The notes under the pieces: generated by a model | Seen by the model: only the letters and a program-made list of their open reading frames with translations | Database searches by the model: none | What the model was told of the DNA's origin: nothing | Program-made: the position numbers and the translations under genes | Part shown: positions 25,710-34,458 of the stretch, one piece after another | How the letters are laid out: each line of letters begins with the position of its first letter | Numbering within the stretch: the first letter of the stretch is position 1 | Assembly: GCF_029887875.1 (NCBI RefSeq) | Contig: NZ_JARXRM010000032.1 | Coordinates: 98,440 to 162,439 of the forward strand | Length of the DNA stretch: 64,000 nt | Direction of reading: 5' to 3' | Source: Luteimonas endophytica | Lineage (GTDB): Bacteria; Pseudomonadota; Gammaproteobacteria; Xanthomonadales; Xanthomonadaceae

Positions 25710-26459
25710 TCAGGCCGGCGCTTGCGCCCCCACCGGCCGGTAGGCCTCGACGGCGGGCGGCTGGTCCCCGCCGCAGCCGGCGCGGTAGCGGCGCAGTTCC
25801 GGCCGGTTCGCGCCGCGCACGATCACCGCGGCCTCGACATGCCGTTCCCCCACCGGATTGGCGCAGGCGTCGAGCCATGCCTGCGGGTACTCGGCCAGGC
25901 TGCGGCGCTGGCCGCCGGCCAGCGAGACCAGTTCCAGCCCGGTATATGCCTGTCCCATCTGGTAGCCGTCGGTGGCGAGGAACAGCTCGTCGGTGCCGTC
26001 GCCCTGGATGTCCGCGGCCGCGGCGATGCGGTCGTGGTCCACGACGAACTGCGCCGCCACGCGGCCGTCGGCGTCCAGGACCGCCAGCATCGTGGGCGCC
26101 CGCTCCGGGCCGGTCATCGCGCCGCCGCGCCGCAGGGTGTAGGCGGTCTGCCGCGCGCCGGCGGCGGTGAACGCGCCCTCGACGCGCGAGGTCGGGGTCA
26201 GATCGCCGGGTGCGCCGTCTCCGTACACCGCGGCAACCACGCGCCGGGTCTCCTCCGCGGTCGCCTCGAACCCGGACGCGGGTACGCGCAGATCCAGCAG
26301 GACGTCGCCGGCGGGGGCCGGCGCGTCCGCCGAGGCGGTCGCGCGGGGCGCGCCGATCGCTTCCGGCCGCGAGGCATCGCCGGCGCTGCAGCCGGCGAGC
26401 AACCCTGCGAGCAGCCAGCCAGCGGCGATCGGGCCGTGCGCCGCGCGGTCAGCGGGCAC
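25710..26459 (-). CDS. Lipoprotein overlapping the peptidoglycan hydrolase gene
   Basis: 249 aa from a GTG that overlaps the 3' end of the upstream hydrolase gene by 11 bases. Lipoprotein signal with lipobox LAGC (Cys24), an Ala/Pro linker to about 45, then a globular domain containing AADIQGDGTDELFLATDGY, an FG-GAP-like or calcium-binding-like element, and three later cysteines (ACANP, GCGG). No named family recognised. Translational coupling to a peptidoglycan hydrolase suggests an inhibitor, immunity or partner protein acting in the periplasm; that is inference. Longer in-frame extensions only re-read the hydrolase C-terminus. Confidence 0.72.
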   Translation of the reverse strand: MPADRAAHGPIAAGWLLAGLLAGCSAGDASRPEAIGAPRATASADAPAPAGDVLLDLRVPASGFEATAEETRRVVAAVYGDGAPGDLTPTSRVEGAFTAAGARQTAYTLRRGGAMTGPERAPTMLAVLDADGRVAAQFVVDHDRIAAAADIQGDGTDELFLATDGYQMGQAYTGLELVSLAGGQRRSLAEYPQAWLDACANPVGERHVEAAVIVRGANRPELRRYRAGCGGDQPPAVEAYRPVGAQAPA

Positions 26460-28191
26460 CGGCGAGCAGGTTCGGCGACAGGAAGACGCGCTGGCCGTCG
26501 ACGTTGATCCAGGCGAGGAAGTCGACGTGGTCGCCGGTGCTGCCGCCGGTGCTGCCCTGGGGGCCGATGTCCTGCCCGGCCCGGATCCGGTCGCCCGGGC
26601 GCACGTCGAAGCTGTCGGCATGGGCGTAGTGCGCATGGACGGGGTAGTCGCGGCCCTGGTACTCGAAGGTCGCGTCGGTACGGGTGATCACGTAGTTGCC
26701 GTAGCCGCCGGCGTCGTGGCGGATCTCCTGCACGGTGCCGTCGAACCAGGAACGGATCCGGCCGTCGGTGGCGACATAGTCGATGCCGAGGTTGTAGACC
26801 CCCGCCGGCACCCGCTCGGCCACGCCGGGGTTGTCGGAATAGACGGCCAGGGCCTCGCGCTTGGCGCTGTGCGGCCCGCCGCGCGCCATGAAGCCCTCGG
26901 TCAGGATGAACTCGCCGAGCACCGGCGAGGTGATGGTCTGCCTCCCCGGGGTACCGCGCTCGTGCACCGGCTGGCTGAGCTGCAGGTCGCCGGCGGGTGC
27001 GGGCGCCTCGGCCGGCGGCGCGGCGCCACCGGACAACGCCGCGCCGGTGGCGGCGTCGAGCAGGCCGGTGGCGGGCAGGCCGTGGGCGTCCTGGAAGGCG
27101 CGCACCGCGGCCGAGGTATTGCGGCCGAACTCTCCGTCGACGAAGCCGTCGCGCAGCGCCGCGGGCACCACGCCGGCGTCGAGCAGCTGCTGCTGGACCG
27201 CGGAGACGCCGCCGTACAGGCGCGCTGCCACCGCCTGGGTGGCCTCGCCGGCGGTGATGCGCCCGTCGCGATCGAAGTCCAGACCCGAGTTCTGGGTGTA
27301 TTCCGGGTTGCCCTGCACGAACTCGCGGCCGGCGGGTGTGCGCAGGGTGGCATCCGGATCGGGCGTGGCCCGCCCGGACAGCACCGAGGTGTAGACCCCT
27401 TCCAGGGTGTCCAGCTGGCCGGGGTACTGGGCGAAGTAGCGCTCCACGTACTCGAGTTGCTGGACCGGCCCCATCGCCGCCAGTTCGGCGGTGGTGGTGC
27501 CGAGGCCGCGCGCGGTGGCAGGCATGAACTGGATCAGGCCGGTGGCCCCGGAACCGGCCATGTTGCGCTGGCCCGGATCGAAGCTGCCGCCGGTCTCGAA
27601 GCTCATCACCGCCAGCAGGTGCTCGGGCTGGGCGCCGAGGCGTTCGGCCATGGCTTCCACGCCGGCGATGAACTCCGGGGTCACGTTGGGGTTGCCGCGC
27701 ACCCCGACGATGCCCTCGTAGTCGAACGGCCCCTCCGCTGGCGGAGGGGCGCCGGTCCCGGGCGCCGGTCCCTGGACCGGCGGCGCCTCCGGCGCGGGCC
27801 CGGACACCGGCGGCGCCGGCTCGGGCGAGGGCTGCGCCGCCGGCACCACCAGGCGGTCGCCAGGGAAGATGAGGTCGGGGTTGCGGATGTTGTTGGCCGC
27901 CGCCAGCGCCTCGACCGTGGTGCCATGGGTGCGGGCGATCGCGCCCAGGGTGTCCCCGGAGCGCACCTGGTAGCTCTGCTGGCCGCCGTCCGGAATCGAC
28001 AGCCGGTCCCCGGCGTAGATCAGGTCCGGATTGCGGATCTGCGGGTTGCTCTGCAACAGCGCGTCCACGCCGACCCCGTAACGCTGCGCCAGGGCGCCGA
28101 GGGTCTCGCCGCGGGCGATGGTATGGACGGCGTCGTGGCCGCCGGTGTGGCCGGTGGTGGACGTCTCGTTGCGCAGCTGGACCTCGGTCAT
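26449..28191 (-). CDS. Multidomain peptidoglycan hydrolase: 2xLysM, GH23-like, EF-hand, PG-binding, M23-like
   Basis: 580 aa with no signal peptide. Two LysM domains (21-67, 73-117), Pro-rich linker, a lysozyme/transglycosylase-like domain (about 155-260) with E199 (AVMSFETGGSFD) and GSGATGLIQFMP, a canonical EF-hand loop (D305, D307, D309, E316), a peptidoglycan-binding domain (325-390, DGEFGRNTSAAVRAFQ), and an M23-like domain (430-565). In the M23 part D471, H524 and H555 are kept, but the zinc ligand H of HxGxD is N467 and the last H of HxH is D557, so metallopeptidase activity may be lost. GAGAGGG precedes the ATG at 28191. Secretion route unknown; no XVIPCD tail is seen. Confidence 0.85.
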   Translation of the reverse strand: MTEVQLRNETSTTGHTGGHDAVHTIARGETLGALAQRYGVGVDALLQSNPQIRNPDLIYAGDRLSIPDGGQQSYQVRSGDTLGAIARTHGTTVEALAAANNIRNPDLIFPGDRLVVPAAQPSPEPAPPVSGPAPEAPPVQGPAPGTGAPPPAEGPFDYEGIVGVRGNPNVTPEFIAGVEAMAERLGAQPEHLLAVMSFETGGSFDPGQRNMAGSGATGLIQFMPATARGLGTTTAELAAMGPVQQLEYVERYFAQYPGQLDTLEGVYTSVLSGRATPDPDATLRTPAGREFVQGNPEYTQNSGLDFDRDGRITAGEATQAVAARLYGGVSAVQQQLLDAGVVPAALRDGFVDGEFGRNTSAAVRAFQDAHGLPATGLLDAATGAALSGGAAPPAEAPAPAGDLQLSQPVHERGTPGRQTITSPVLGEFILTEGFMARGGPHSAKREALAVYSDNPGVAERVPAGVYNLGIDYVATDGRIRSWFDGTVQEIRHDAGGYGNYVITRTDATFEYQGRDYPVHAHYAHADSFDVRPGDRIRAGQDIGPQGSTGGSTGDHVDFLAWINVDGQRVFLSPNLLAGAR

Positions 28192-28499
28192 GGTCACCCT
28201 CTCTCCGGAAATTACGCTCCTGCGGACAGGGTGGTGGGCGAACGCCCGAGCACCAAGCTGGGGCAAACCCCAGCGAACGAAGCCCGGCCCCCCGTTCTGT
28301 GACGGCGATCGCTGCTTGACCTGCGACCGAAGACGCGCATCGACGCGAGATCGGCGCCAGACCCCTGCGGGGGGCGACGGAAGTCGCGACACCGACGCGC
28401 GATACCGGAGCCGGATTCCGTGGCAGGCGGCGGCGCCTCCGCGGGCGGGCCGGCACGGCGCCCCGGTGCGGGACACGCCGTGAATCCATCCATGCCGGC
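28192..28499. other. Leader/promoter region of the hydrolase gene
   Basis: 308 bases between psd and the hydrolase gene. Two small hairpins are visible: GCTGGGG/CCCCAGC (28257-28274) and GGGCG/CGCCC (28236-28247). A 93-codon minus-strand frame fills most of it but has no ribosome-binding site, no family match and biased Arg/Pro composition. The region should hold a minus-strand promoter; no convincing -35/-10 pair was found. Confidence 0.4.
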
Positions 28500-29357
28500 T
28501 CAGCCGCGCCTGGTCGCCAGCCGCTGGCCCAGCCGGACCGGCGCCTCGCCGCATAGCCCGGGAGCGAGGTCCGCGACGCCGGGCGGCAGCAGCACGATCA
28601 CCGTGGAGCCGTAGTTGAAGCGCGCCATCTCGGCGAAGCGCTCCAGCACGATGCCGCGGCCGCGATAGTCCTTGCGGGTGATGCGGTCGCCGTAGCGCGG
28701 GATCTCCTCGCCGCTCCAGACCGTCTCCACCCCGGACACCAGCAGCGCGCCGACCATCACCACCGCCATCGGTCCGAAGTCGGTGTCGAAATGGCAGACC
28801 AGGCGCTCGTTGCGGGCGAACAGGCGCGGAATCCGCTGCACCGCCGCCGGGCCGACGCTGAACAGCCTGCCGGGCACGTGCACGGTTTCGCGCAGGGTGC
28901 CGGTCCACGGCATGTGCACGCGGTGATAGTCCTTCGGCGACAGGTACACCGTGGCGAACACGCCGCCGTCGAACGGCTCGGCGTCGCTGCCGTCGCCGAG
29001 CAGCTCGGCGGCGGTGAACGAGCGGCCCTTGGCCTGGAAGATGCGGCCGCGCTCGTCGGGGTGGCCGATCGCCCCGCACTGGCTGATCCGGCCGTCGGCC
29101 GGCATCAGCAGGGCGCGCGGGTCCGGATCGGCGCCGCGCACGCCGGGGCGCAGCGCGCGGGTGAAGAAGGCGTTGAAGCTCGGGTAGGCGCGCGGGTCGG
29201 GGTCGGCGGCCTCCTCGAGGTCGACGCCGAAGCGCCGGGTCACCGTGTCGATCAGCCAGCGGCTGAGCGCCGGATGGCGCGAATACGCCAGCCGCCGCGC
29301 CAGCGAGGACAGCAGGCGGTGCGGCAGCGCATGGGTGAGGGTGGTGACGAGGCTCAT
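28500..29357 (-). CDS. psd: Phosphatidylserine decarboxylase
   Basis: 285 aa proenzyme. Converts phosphatidylserine to phosphatidylethanolamine at the inner membrane after self-cleavage into beta and pyruvoyl-bearing alpha chains. The protease-like triad for cleavage is present: D88 (PADGRISQ), H145 (KDYHRVHMP) and S251 in the cleavage motif, which reads YGST instead of the usual [16 protein letters not shown] and [13 protein letters not shown] are typical. Length is normal for the short proteobacterial type. Preceded 21 bases upstream by the Sco gene on the same strand. Confidence 0.96.
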   Translation of the reverse strand: MSLVTTLTHALPHRLLSSLARRLAYSRHPALSRWLIDTVTRRFGVDLEEAADPDPRAYPSFNAFFTRALRPGVRGADPDPRALLMPADGRISQCGAIGHPDERGRIFQAKGRSFTAAELLGDGSDAEPFDGGVFATVYLSPKDYHRVHMPWTGTLRETVHVPGRLFSVGPAAVQRIPRLFARNERLVCHFDTDFGPMAVVMVGALLVSGVETVWSGEEIPRYGDRITRKDYRGRGIVLERFAEMARFNYGSTVIVLLPPGVADLAPGLCGEAPVRLGQRLATRRG

Positions 29358-29378
29358 GGTGTCGGGCCCGGAGACCGC

Positions 29379-30023
29379 TCAGTCGCGCGAGGCTTCGGTG
29401 AGCATGCGCAGGTCGGCGGCGATCGCCGCCGGATCGAGCGGCGGCTGGATCACCCCGGCCATGCGTCCCTGCGGGTCGAGCACGGCCATCGCCGCCGAAT
29501 GGTCGATGGTGTACTGGCCGGCGGGTGCGCCGTCCGGCGGCGGCACCTTCATGAACACCAAGGACAGCGAGCGGGTGAACGCCTCCAGCGCGGGCAGGTC
29601 GGCGGTCGCGCCCAGGGTGTCGCGGTGGAAACCGCCGGCGTACTCGCCGACCCGGTCCGGGCTGTCGCGTTCGGGATCGACCGAGACGAACAGCACCCGC
29701 GGGCGCAGTGTGTCCGGGATGTCTTCCCACTGCTTCTGCGCCAGGGCCAGTTCCGCCAGGGTGGTCGGGCAGACGTCCGGACAGAAGGTGAAGCCGATGA
29801 AGACGACGGTCCAGTGGCCGTGCAGCTCGCCGGGCACCAGCTGGGTGCCGTCGGACTGCTGCAGCGCGAACGGCGGCAGTTCGCGCGGCTGCGGGAACAG
29901 CGTGACCGCACGGGTCTGCGTGCCCGGTGCGGCCCGGTCGGGGAGCAGTCGCTGTGCGGCCAGCAGGCCGAGGCCGGCGGCCAGGGCGACGATCAGCACG
30001 ACGAGCGTGGCGCGGTTGAACAT
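29379..30023 (-). CDS. SCO1/SenC-type copper chaperone
   Basis: 214 aa. N-terminal membrane anchor (about 4-24), periplasmic thioredoxin-like domain with the copper-binding CxxxC motif (FTFCPDVCPT) and the distal His (YTIDHSAAM). Sco proteins deliver copper to the CuA site of cytochrome oxidase or control thiol redox. The start at 30023 (MFNRATLV) places the anchor at the N-terminus; the frame extends nine codons further without a better signal. Probably co-transcribed with psd. Divergent from prmB, with about 100 bases between. Confidence 0.92.
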   Translation of the reverse strand: MFNRATLVVLIVALAAGLGLLAAQRLLPDRAAPGTQTRAVTLFPQPRELPPFALQQSDGTQLVPGELHGHWTVVFIGFTFCPDVCPTTLAELALAQKQWEDIPDTLRPRVLFVSVDPERDSPDRVGEYAGGFHRDTLGATADLPALEAFTRSLSLVFMKVPPPDGAPAGQYTIDHSAAMAVLDPQGRMAGVIQPPLDPAAIAADLRMLTEASRD

Positions 30024-30124
30024 CTCAGGATCCACTTGAAGTTCGACCATGATACCCGCGTGGCCGATATACTTCCCGGTCCACCACGCGGCAGGCTTCC
30101 AGCCGCCAGGGCCCGGCGCGCGCC

Positions 30125-31093
30125 ATGACCGACGAACTGCAGACGATCATCGACCTGATCCGCTACGGCGCCAGCCGCTTCAGCGCGGCCGGGCTGACGT
30201 TCGGACACAGCTACGACAACGCCCTGGACGAGGCCACCCAGCTCACCCTGCACGCCCTGCACCTGCCCCACGACCTGCCGCCGGCCTACGGCCAGGCCCG
30301 GGTCACCCTGGCCGAGAAGGAGGAGGTGCTGGGGTTGTTCCTGCGCCGCATCGAGGAGCGGATCCCGGCCGCCTACCTGACCGGCGAGGCCTGGTTCGCC
30401 GGGCTCAGCTTCCGCGCCGATCCGCGCGCGCTGGTGCCGCGTTCGCCGATCGCCGAACTGATCGAGGCCGGCTTCGAGCCGTGGCTGGGCGGGCGCGAAG
30501 TGCGCAGGGCCCTGGACCTGTGCACCGGTTCGGGCTGCATCGCCCTGGCGATGGCGCACTACAACCCCGGCTGGCACGTGGACGGCGCCGACCTGAGCGA
30601 CGACGCGCTGGCGCTGGCGCGCGAGAACCAGGCGCGGCTGGGGGTCGAGAACGCGCGGTTCCTGCGTTCGGACCTGTTCTCGGCGCTGCAGGGCGAGCAC
30701 TACGACCTGATCGTGACCAATCCGCCGTACGTCACCAACGACGAAACCGACGCGCTGCCGCGCGAGTATTCGCACGAGCCCGAGCTGGGCCTGCGCGCCG
30801 GCGACGACGGGCTGGATCTGGCGCTGAGGATCCTGCGCGACGCGCCGCTGCACCTGCGCGAGGACGGTCTGCTGGTCTGCGAGGTGGGCGAATCCGAGCG
30901 CGCGCTGAGCGCGCTGTTGCCCGATCTGCCGCTGGTGTGGGCGGAGTTCAAGGTCGGGCAAATGGGGGTGTTCGTGGCCGAGTGCCACGACCTGGTCGCG
31001 CACAACGCGCGCATCGCCGCGCTCGCGGCGGCGCGCGAACCCGCGGCCGCGCCGGGTGCGGCCACCGATCCCACCCCGGCCGGGTTGTTCTGA
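30125..31093 (+). CDS. prmB: Ribosomal protein uL3 glutamine methyltransferase PrmB
   Basis: 322 aa SAM-dependent methyltransferase that N5-methylates a glutamine of ribosomal protein L3. N-terminal helical substrate-binding domain (1-110), SAM-binding [12 protein letters not shown], and the catalytic NPPY motif ([10 protein letters not shown]). The [14 protein letters not shown]-terminus and YFGLxF-type [10 protein letters not shown] separate it from PrmC. An Ala/Pro tail extends the C-terminus. Its stop is 5 bases before the aroC GTG. Confidence 0.95.
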   Translation: MTDELQTIIDLIRYGASRFSAAGLTFGHSYDNALDEATQLTLHALHLPHDLPPAYGQARVTLAEKEEVLGLFLRRIEERIPAAYLTGEAWFAGLSFRADPRALVPRSPIAELIEAGFEPWLGGREVRRALDLCTGSGCIALAMAHYNPGWHVDGADLSDDALALARENQARLGVENARFLRSDLFSALQGEHYDLIVTNPPYVTNDETDALPREYSHEPELGLRAGDDGLDLALRILRDAPLHLREDGLLVCEVGESERALSALLPDLPLVWAEFKVGQMGVFVAECHDLVAHNARIAALAAAREPAAAPGAATDPTPAGLF

Positions 31094-31098
31094 GCGGC

Positions 31099-32217
31099 GT
31101 GGGCAACACCACCGGCCAGCTGTTCCGGGTCACCACGTTCGGCGAGTCGCACGGGCCGGCGATCGGTTGCGTGATCGACGGCTGCCCGCCCGGCATCGCC
31201 CTGGCCGCGGAGGAGTTCGCCGCCGACCTGGAGCGGCGCGCCACCGGCCGTACCCGGCACACTTCGGCGCGGCGCGAGAGCGACGCGGTGGAGATCCTCT
31301 CGGGCGTGTACGAAGGGCGCACCACCGGCACCCCGCTGGCGCTGCTGGTGCGCAATACCGATGCGCGGAGCAAGGACTACGAGCGGATCGCCCGCCAGTT
31401 CCGCCCCGGCCACGCCGACTACACCTACTGGCAGAAGTACGGGATCCGCGATCCGCGCGGCGGCGGTCGCTCGTCGGCGCGCGAGACCACCATGCGGGTC
31501 GCCGCGGCGGTGGTGGCCAAGAAGTGGCTGGCGGAACGGCACGGGGTGCGGGTCCGTGGACACCTGGCGCAGATCGGCGCGATCGCGCCGGCTGCCCACG
31601 ACTGGGCGGCGGTGGAGGAGAATCCGTTCTTCTGGCCGGACCCGGGCCAGCTCGCCGAGCTCGAGGCCTACATGGATGCGCTGCGCAAGTCCGGCGACTC
31701 GGTCGGCGCGCGGGTCACGGTGGTCGCCGATGGCGTGCCGCCGGGCTGGGGCGAGCCGGTCTACGGCAAGCTCGATGCCGAACTGGCCGCGGCGATGATG
31801 TCGATCAACGCGGTCAAGGGCGTGGAGATCGGCGACGGCTTCGCCAGCGTCGCCCAGCGGGGGACCGAACACCGCGACGGCATGGGGCCGGACGGCTTCC
31901 TGTCCAACCACGCCGGCGGCATCCTCGGCGGCATCTCCAGCGGACAGCGGCTGGTGGTGTCGGTGGCGTTCAAGCCGACTTCCAGCCTGCGGCTGCCGGG
32001 CCCCGGCCTGGACCTGGACGGCAACGCCGTCGAAGTGGTGACGACCGGCCGTCACGATCCCTGTGTCGGCATCCGCGCCACGCCGATCTGCGAGGCGATG
32101 CTGGCGCTGGTGCTGATCGACCAGGCGCTGCGCCACCGCGCGCAGTGCGGCGACGTCGGCGAGGTGGCCCCGCGGATCGCGGCCGCCGCGCCGGATGGGG
32201 ACGAGGGGCATGGCTGA
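31099..32217 (+). CDS. aroC: Chorismate synthase
   Basis: 372 aa with a GTG start (VGNTTGQLF). FMN-dependent enzyme that makes chorismate, feeding tryptophan, tyrosine, phenylalanine and folate. Family signatures: [24 protein letters not shown] near the start (split here for brevity), [17 protein letters not shown] and [13 protein letters not shown], plus a C-terminal [12 protein letters not shown]. Full length for a bifunctional-free bacterial enzyme. No other start codon gives a family-like N-terminus. The next gene starts inside its last three codons. Confidence 0.95.
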   Translation: MGNTTGQLFRVTTFGESHGPAIGCVIDGCPPGIALAAEEFAADLERRATGRTRHTSARRESDAVEILSGVYEGRTTGTPLALLVRNTDARSKDYERIARQFRPGHADYTYWQKYGIRDPRGGGRSSARETTMRVAAAVVAKKWLAERHGVRVRGHLAQIGAIAPAAHDWAAVEENPFFWPDPGQLAELEAYMDALRKSGDSVGARVTVVADGVPPGWGEPVYGKLDAELAAAMMSINAVKGVEIGDGFASVAQRGTEHRDGMGPDGFLSNHAGGILGGISSGQRLVVSVAFKPTSSLRLPGPGLDLDGNAVEVVTTGRHDPCVGIRATPICEAMLALVLIDQALRHRAQCGDVGEVAPRIAAAAPDGDEGHG

Positions 32218-33208
32218 GCCGCGCCCGCGGGTCTGGCTGGCGCGGCCGCTGTTCGAGGACATCACCGGGCGGCTCGACCAGCACTTCGAGGTGGTCCGCA
32301 GCGCGGTCGAGGACCGCTACGCCAGCGACGAGATCGCCGCGCGGCTGCGCGACGTCGACGGCGCGCTGGTGACCCTGGTCGAGCGGATCGGCGCCGCCGA
32401 GATCGCCGGGGCCGCGCGGCTGCGCGCGGTCGCCAACGTCGGCGTGGGCCACGACAATCTCGACATCGCGGCGCTGGGCGCCGCCGGGGTGCTGGTGACC
32501 AACACCCCCGACGTGCTCACCGACACCACCGCCGACTTCGGCTTCGCGCTGCTGATGGCCGCGGCGCGGCGCCTGGGCGAGGCCGAGCGCTGGCTGCGCG
32601 CCGGCCACTGGGGCCGCTGGTCGTTCGACACCCTGCTCGGCGCGGACCTGCACGGCAGCACCCTCGGCATCCTCGGCATGGGCCGGATCGGGCAGGGCAT
32701 CGCCAGGCGCGGCGCCGGCTTCGGGATGCCGGTGCTCTATCACAACCGCCACCGGCTCCCGCAGTCCGTGGAACGCGGGTGCCGCGCGCAGTACGTCACG
32801 TTCGAGGCGTTGCTGCAGCGCTCCGATCATCTGGTGCTGACGCTGCCGCATTCCCCCGCCACCCACCATCTGATCGACGCCGCTGCGCTGGCGCGGATGA
32901 AGCCCGCCGCCACCCTGGTCAATATCGCCCGCGGCGGCATCGTCGACGAGACGGCGCTGGTCGCGGCACTGGCCGGCGGCCGCCTCGGCGCCGCCGGGCT
33001 GGACGTCTACGAGGGCGAACCGGCGGTGCGGCCCGAGCTGCTGGCGCTGGACAACGTGGTGCTCACCCCGCACATCGCCAGCGCCAGCCTGGCCACGCGC
33101 CGCGCGATGGTGGCGCTGGCGGTCGACAACCTGGTGGCCGCGCTCGGCCGCGGCCCGGACGCCGGCCGGCCGCCCACGCCGGTCGACCCGGATGCGCTGA
33201 AACGATAG
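32210..33208 (+). CDS. D-2-hydroxyacid dehydrogenase (glyoxylate/hydroxypyruvate reductase type)
   Basis: 332 aa. NAD(P)-binding [15 protein letters not shown], catalytic Arg in [10 protein letters not shown], Glu in DVYEGEP and His in TPHIASAS. The pattern [31 protein letters not shown] is typical of GhrB/glyoxylate reductases that reduce glyoxylate and hydroxypyruvate; exact substrate is inferred. The ATG at 32210 has GAGGGG directly upstream and overlaps the aroC stop by 8 bases; an ATG 15 bases earlier lacks that. 168 bases without a gene follow before asd. Confidence 0.9.
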   Translation: MAEPRPRVWLARPLFEDITGRLDQHFEVVRSAVEDRYASDEIAARLRDVDGALVTLVERIGAAEIAGAARLRAVANVGVGHDNLDIAALGAAGVLVTNTPDVLTDTTADFGFALLMAAARRLGEAERWLRAGHWGRWSFDTLLGADLHGSTLGILGMGRIGQGIARRGAGFGMPVLYHNRHRLPQSVERGCRAQYVTFEALLQRSDHLVLTLPHSPATHHLIDAAALARMKPAATLVNIARGGIVDETALVAALAGGRLGAAGLDVYEGEPAVRPELLALDNVVLTPHIASASLATRRAMVALAVDNLVAALGRGPDAGRPPTPVDPDALKR

Positions 33209-33376
33209 GGAGCCGCGCCCGCCGGCGCGGTTCCCGCACCCCGCAACGCAACGGCATGCGAAGCTGTCGCGGAAACGCCCTCCGGCCGCGCCCCCGCCTG
33301 CGCCGGCCGGCGGCGACCGCCACGCCTGCACCGGCAGATCCACGCCCCTCCATCATTCCGATTCGAGTATCTCCCG

Positions 33377-34402
33377 ATGAGCGATTCCCCAAGACGATTC
33401 AAGGTCGCCGTGGTCGGCGCCACCGGCGCGGTCGGCGAGGCGATGCTGTCGATCCTCGCCGAGCGGAAGTTCCCCGTGTCGGAACTGGTCGCGCTGGCCA
33501 GCGAGCGTTCCGCCGGCGGCAGCGTGGACTGGGGCAACGACGAAGTGCTGGTGCGCGACCTGGCCGGCTTCGATCCGGCAGGCGTCGAGATCGCGCTGTT
33601 CTCGGCCGGCGGTTCGGTGTCCAAGGAGTACGCCCCGAAGTTCGCGGCCGCAGGTGCGGTGGTGATCGACAACAGCTCGGCGTTCCGCTACGACGACGAG
33701 GTGCCCCTGGTGGTCAGCGAGGTCAACCCGGAGGCCGCGAAGCGGCGACCGCGCGGGATCATCGCCAACCCCAACTGCTCGACCATGCAGATGCTGGTGG
33801 CGCTGGCGCCGATCCACCGCGAGGCCGGGATCGTGCGGATCAACGTGGCGACCTACCAGTCCGTCTCGGGCGCCGGGCGCGCCGCGATGGAGGAACTGGG
33901 CCGCCAGACCGGCGCGCTGCTGAACTTCCAGGACGCCGATCCGCAGCGTTTCCCGGTGCAGATCGCCTTCAACCTGATCCCGCAGATCGACGAGTTCATG
34001 GACAACGGCTTCACCCGCGAGGAGATGAAGCTGGTCTGGGAAACCCGCAAGATCCTCGGCGACGCGTCGATCCAGGTGAACCCCACCGCGGTGCGGGTGC
34101 CGGTGTTCTACGGCCATTCCGAGGCGGTGCACATCGAGACCCGCGACAAGATCGGCGCCGCGCGCGCGCGCGAGCTGCTGGCGGCGGCGCCCGGCGTGGA
34201 GGTGGTGGACGATCCGGTCGCCGGCGGCTACCCGACTCCCGTCACCCACGCATCCGGCCGCGATGCGGTCTACGTCGGCCGCATCCGCGAGGACATCTCG
34301 CATCCGCGCGGACTCGACCTGTGGATCGTCTCCGACAACATCCGCAAGGGCGCCGCGCTGAACGCGGTGCAGATCGCCGAACTGGTCGCCGCCGAAGGCT
34401 GA
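33377..34402 (+). CDS. asd: Aspartate-semialdehyde dehydrogenase
   Basis: 341 aa. Reduces aspartyl phosphate to aspartate semialdehyde for lysine/diaminopimelate, threonine and methionine synthesis. NADP-binding VVGATGAVGEAML, catalytic C134 (ANPNCSTMQM), H247 (VFYGHSEAVHIE) and the substrate Arg in VRVPVFYG. The short length and GILADES-free form fit the Gram-positive-like/Pseudomonas asd2 branch. The adjacency asd-fimV-truA-trpF is a known arrangement in Xanthomonas and Pseudomonas. Confidence 0.96.
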   Translation: MSDSPRRFKVAVVGATGAVGEAMLSILAERKFPVSELVALASERSAGGSVDWGNDEVLVRDLAGFDPAGVEIALFSAGGSVSKEYAPKFAAAGAVVIDNSSAFRYDDEVPLVVSEVNPEAAKRRPRGIIANPNCSTMQMLVALAPIHREAGIVRINVATYQSVSGAGRAAMEELGRQTGALLNFQDADPQRFPVQIAFNLIPQIDEFMDNGFTREEMKLVWETRKILGDASIQVNPTAVRVPVFYGHSEAVHIETRDKIGAARARELLAAAPGVEVVDDPVAGGYPTPVTHASGRDAVYVGRIREDISHPRGLDLWIVSDNIRKGAALNAVQIAELVAAEG

Positions 34403-34406
34403 AGCG

Positions 34407-34436
34407 TTGCGGAGCGGCGGCGCGGCCGGCTAGAGT
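34407..34436 (+). promoter_or_regulatory. Candidate fimV promoter
   Basis: TTGCGG (34407-34412), 18-base spacer and TAGAGT (34431-34436), 22 bases before the fimV ATG. Only partial matches to the sigma-70 consensus; TAGA(C/G)T recurs before accD, the oxygenase gene and tpiA. Confidence 0.4.
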
Positions 34437-34458
34437 CGTCCCGCAAAGGGGGAGAAGC

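Noticed and set aside
26459-26636. Upstream extension of the lipoprotein to an ATG at 26636
   Set aside because: The extra 59 residues re-read the hydrolase 3' end and would bury the lipoprotein signal peptide inside the chain.
28212-28493. 93-codon minus-strand ORF upstream of the hydrolase
   Set aside because: No Shine-Dalgarno, biased Arg/Pro/Ser composition and no recognisable feature.
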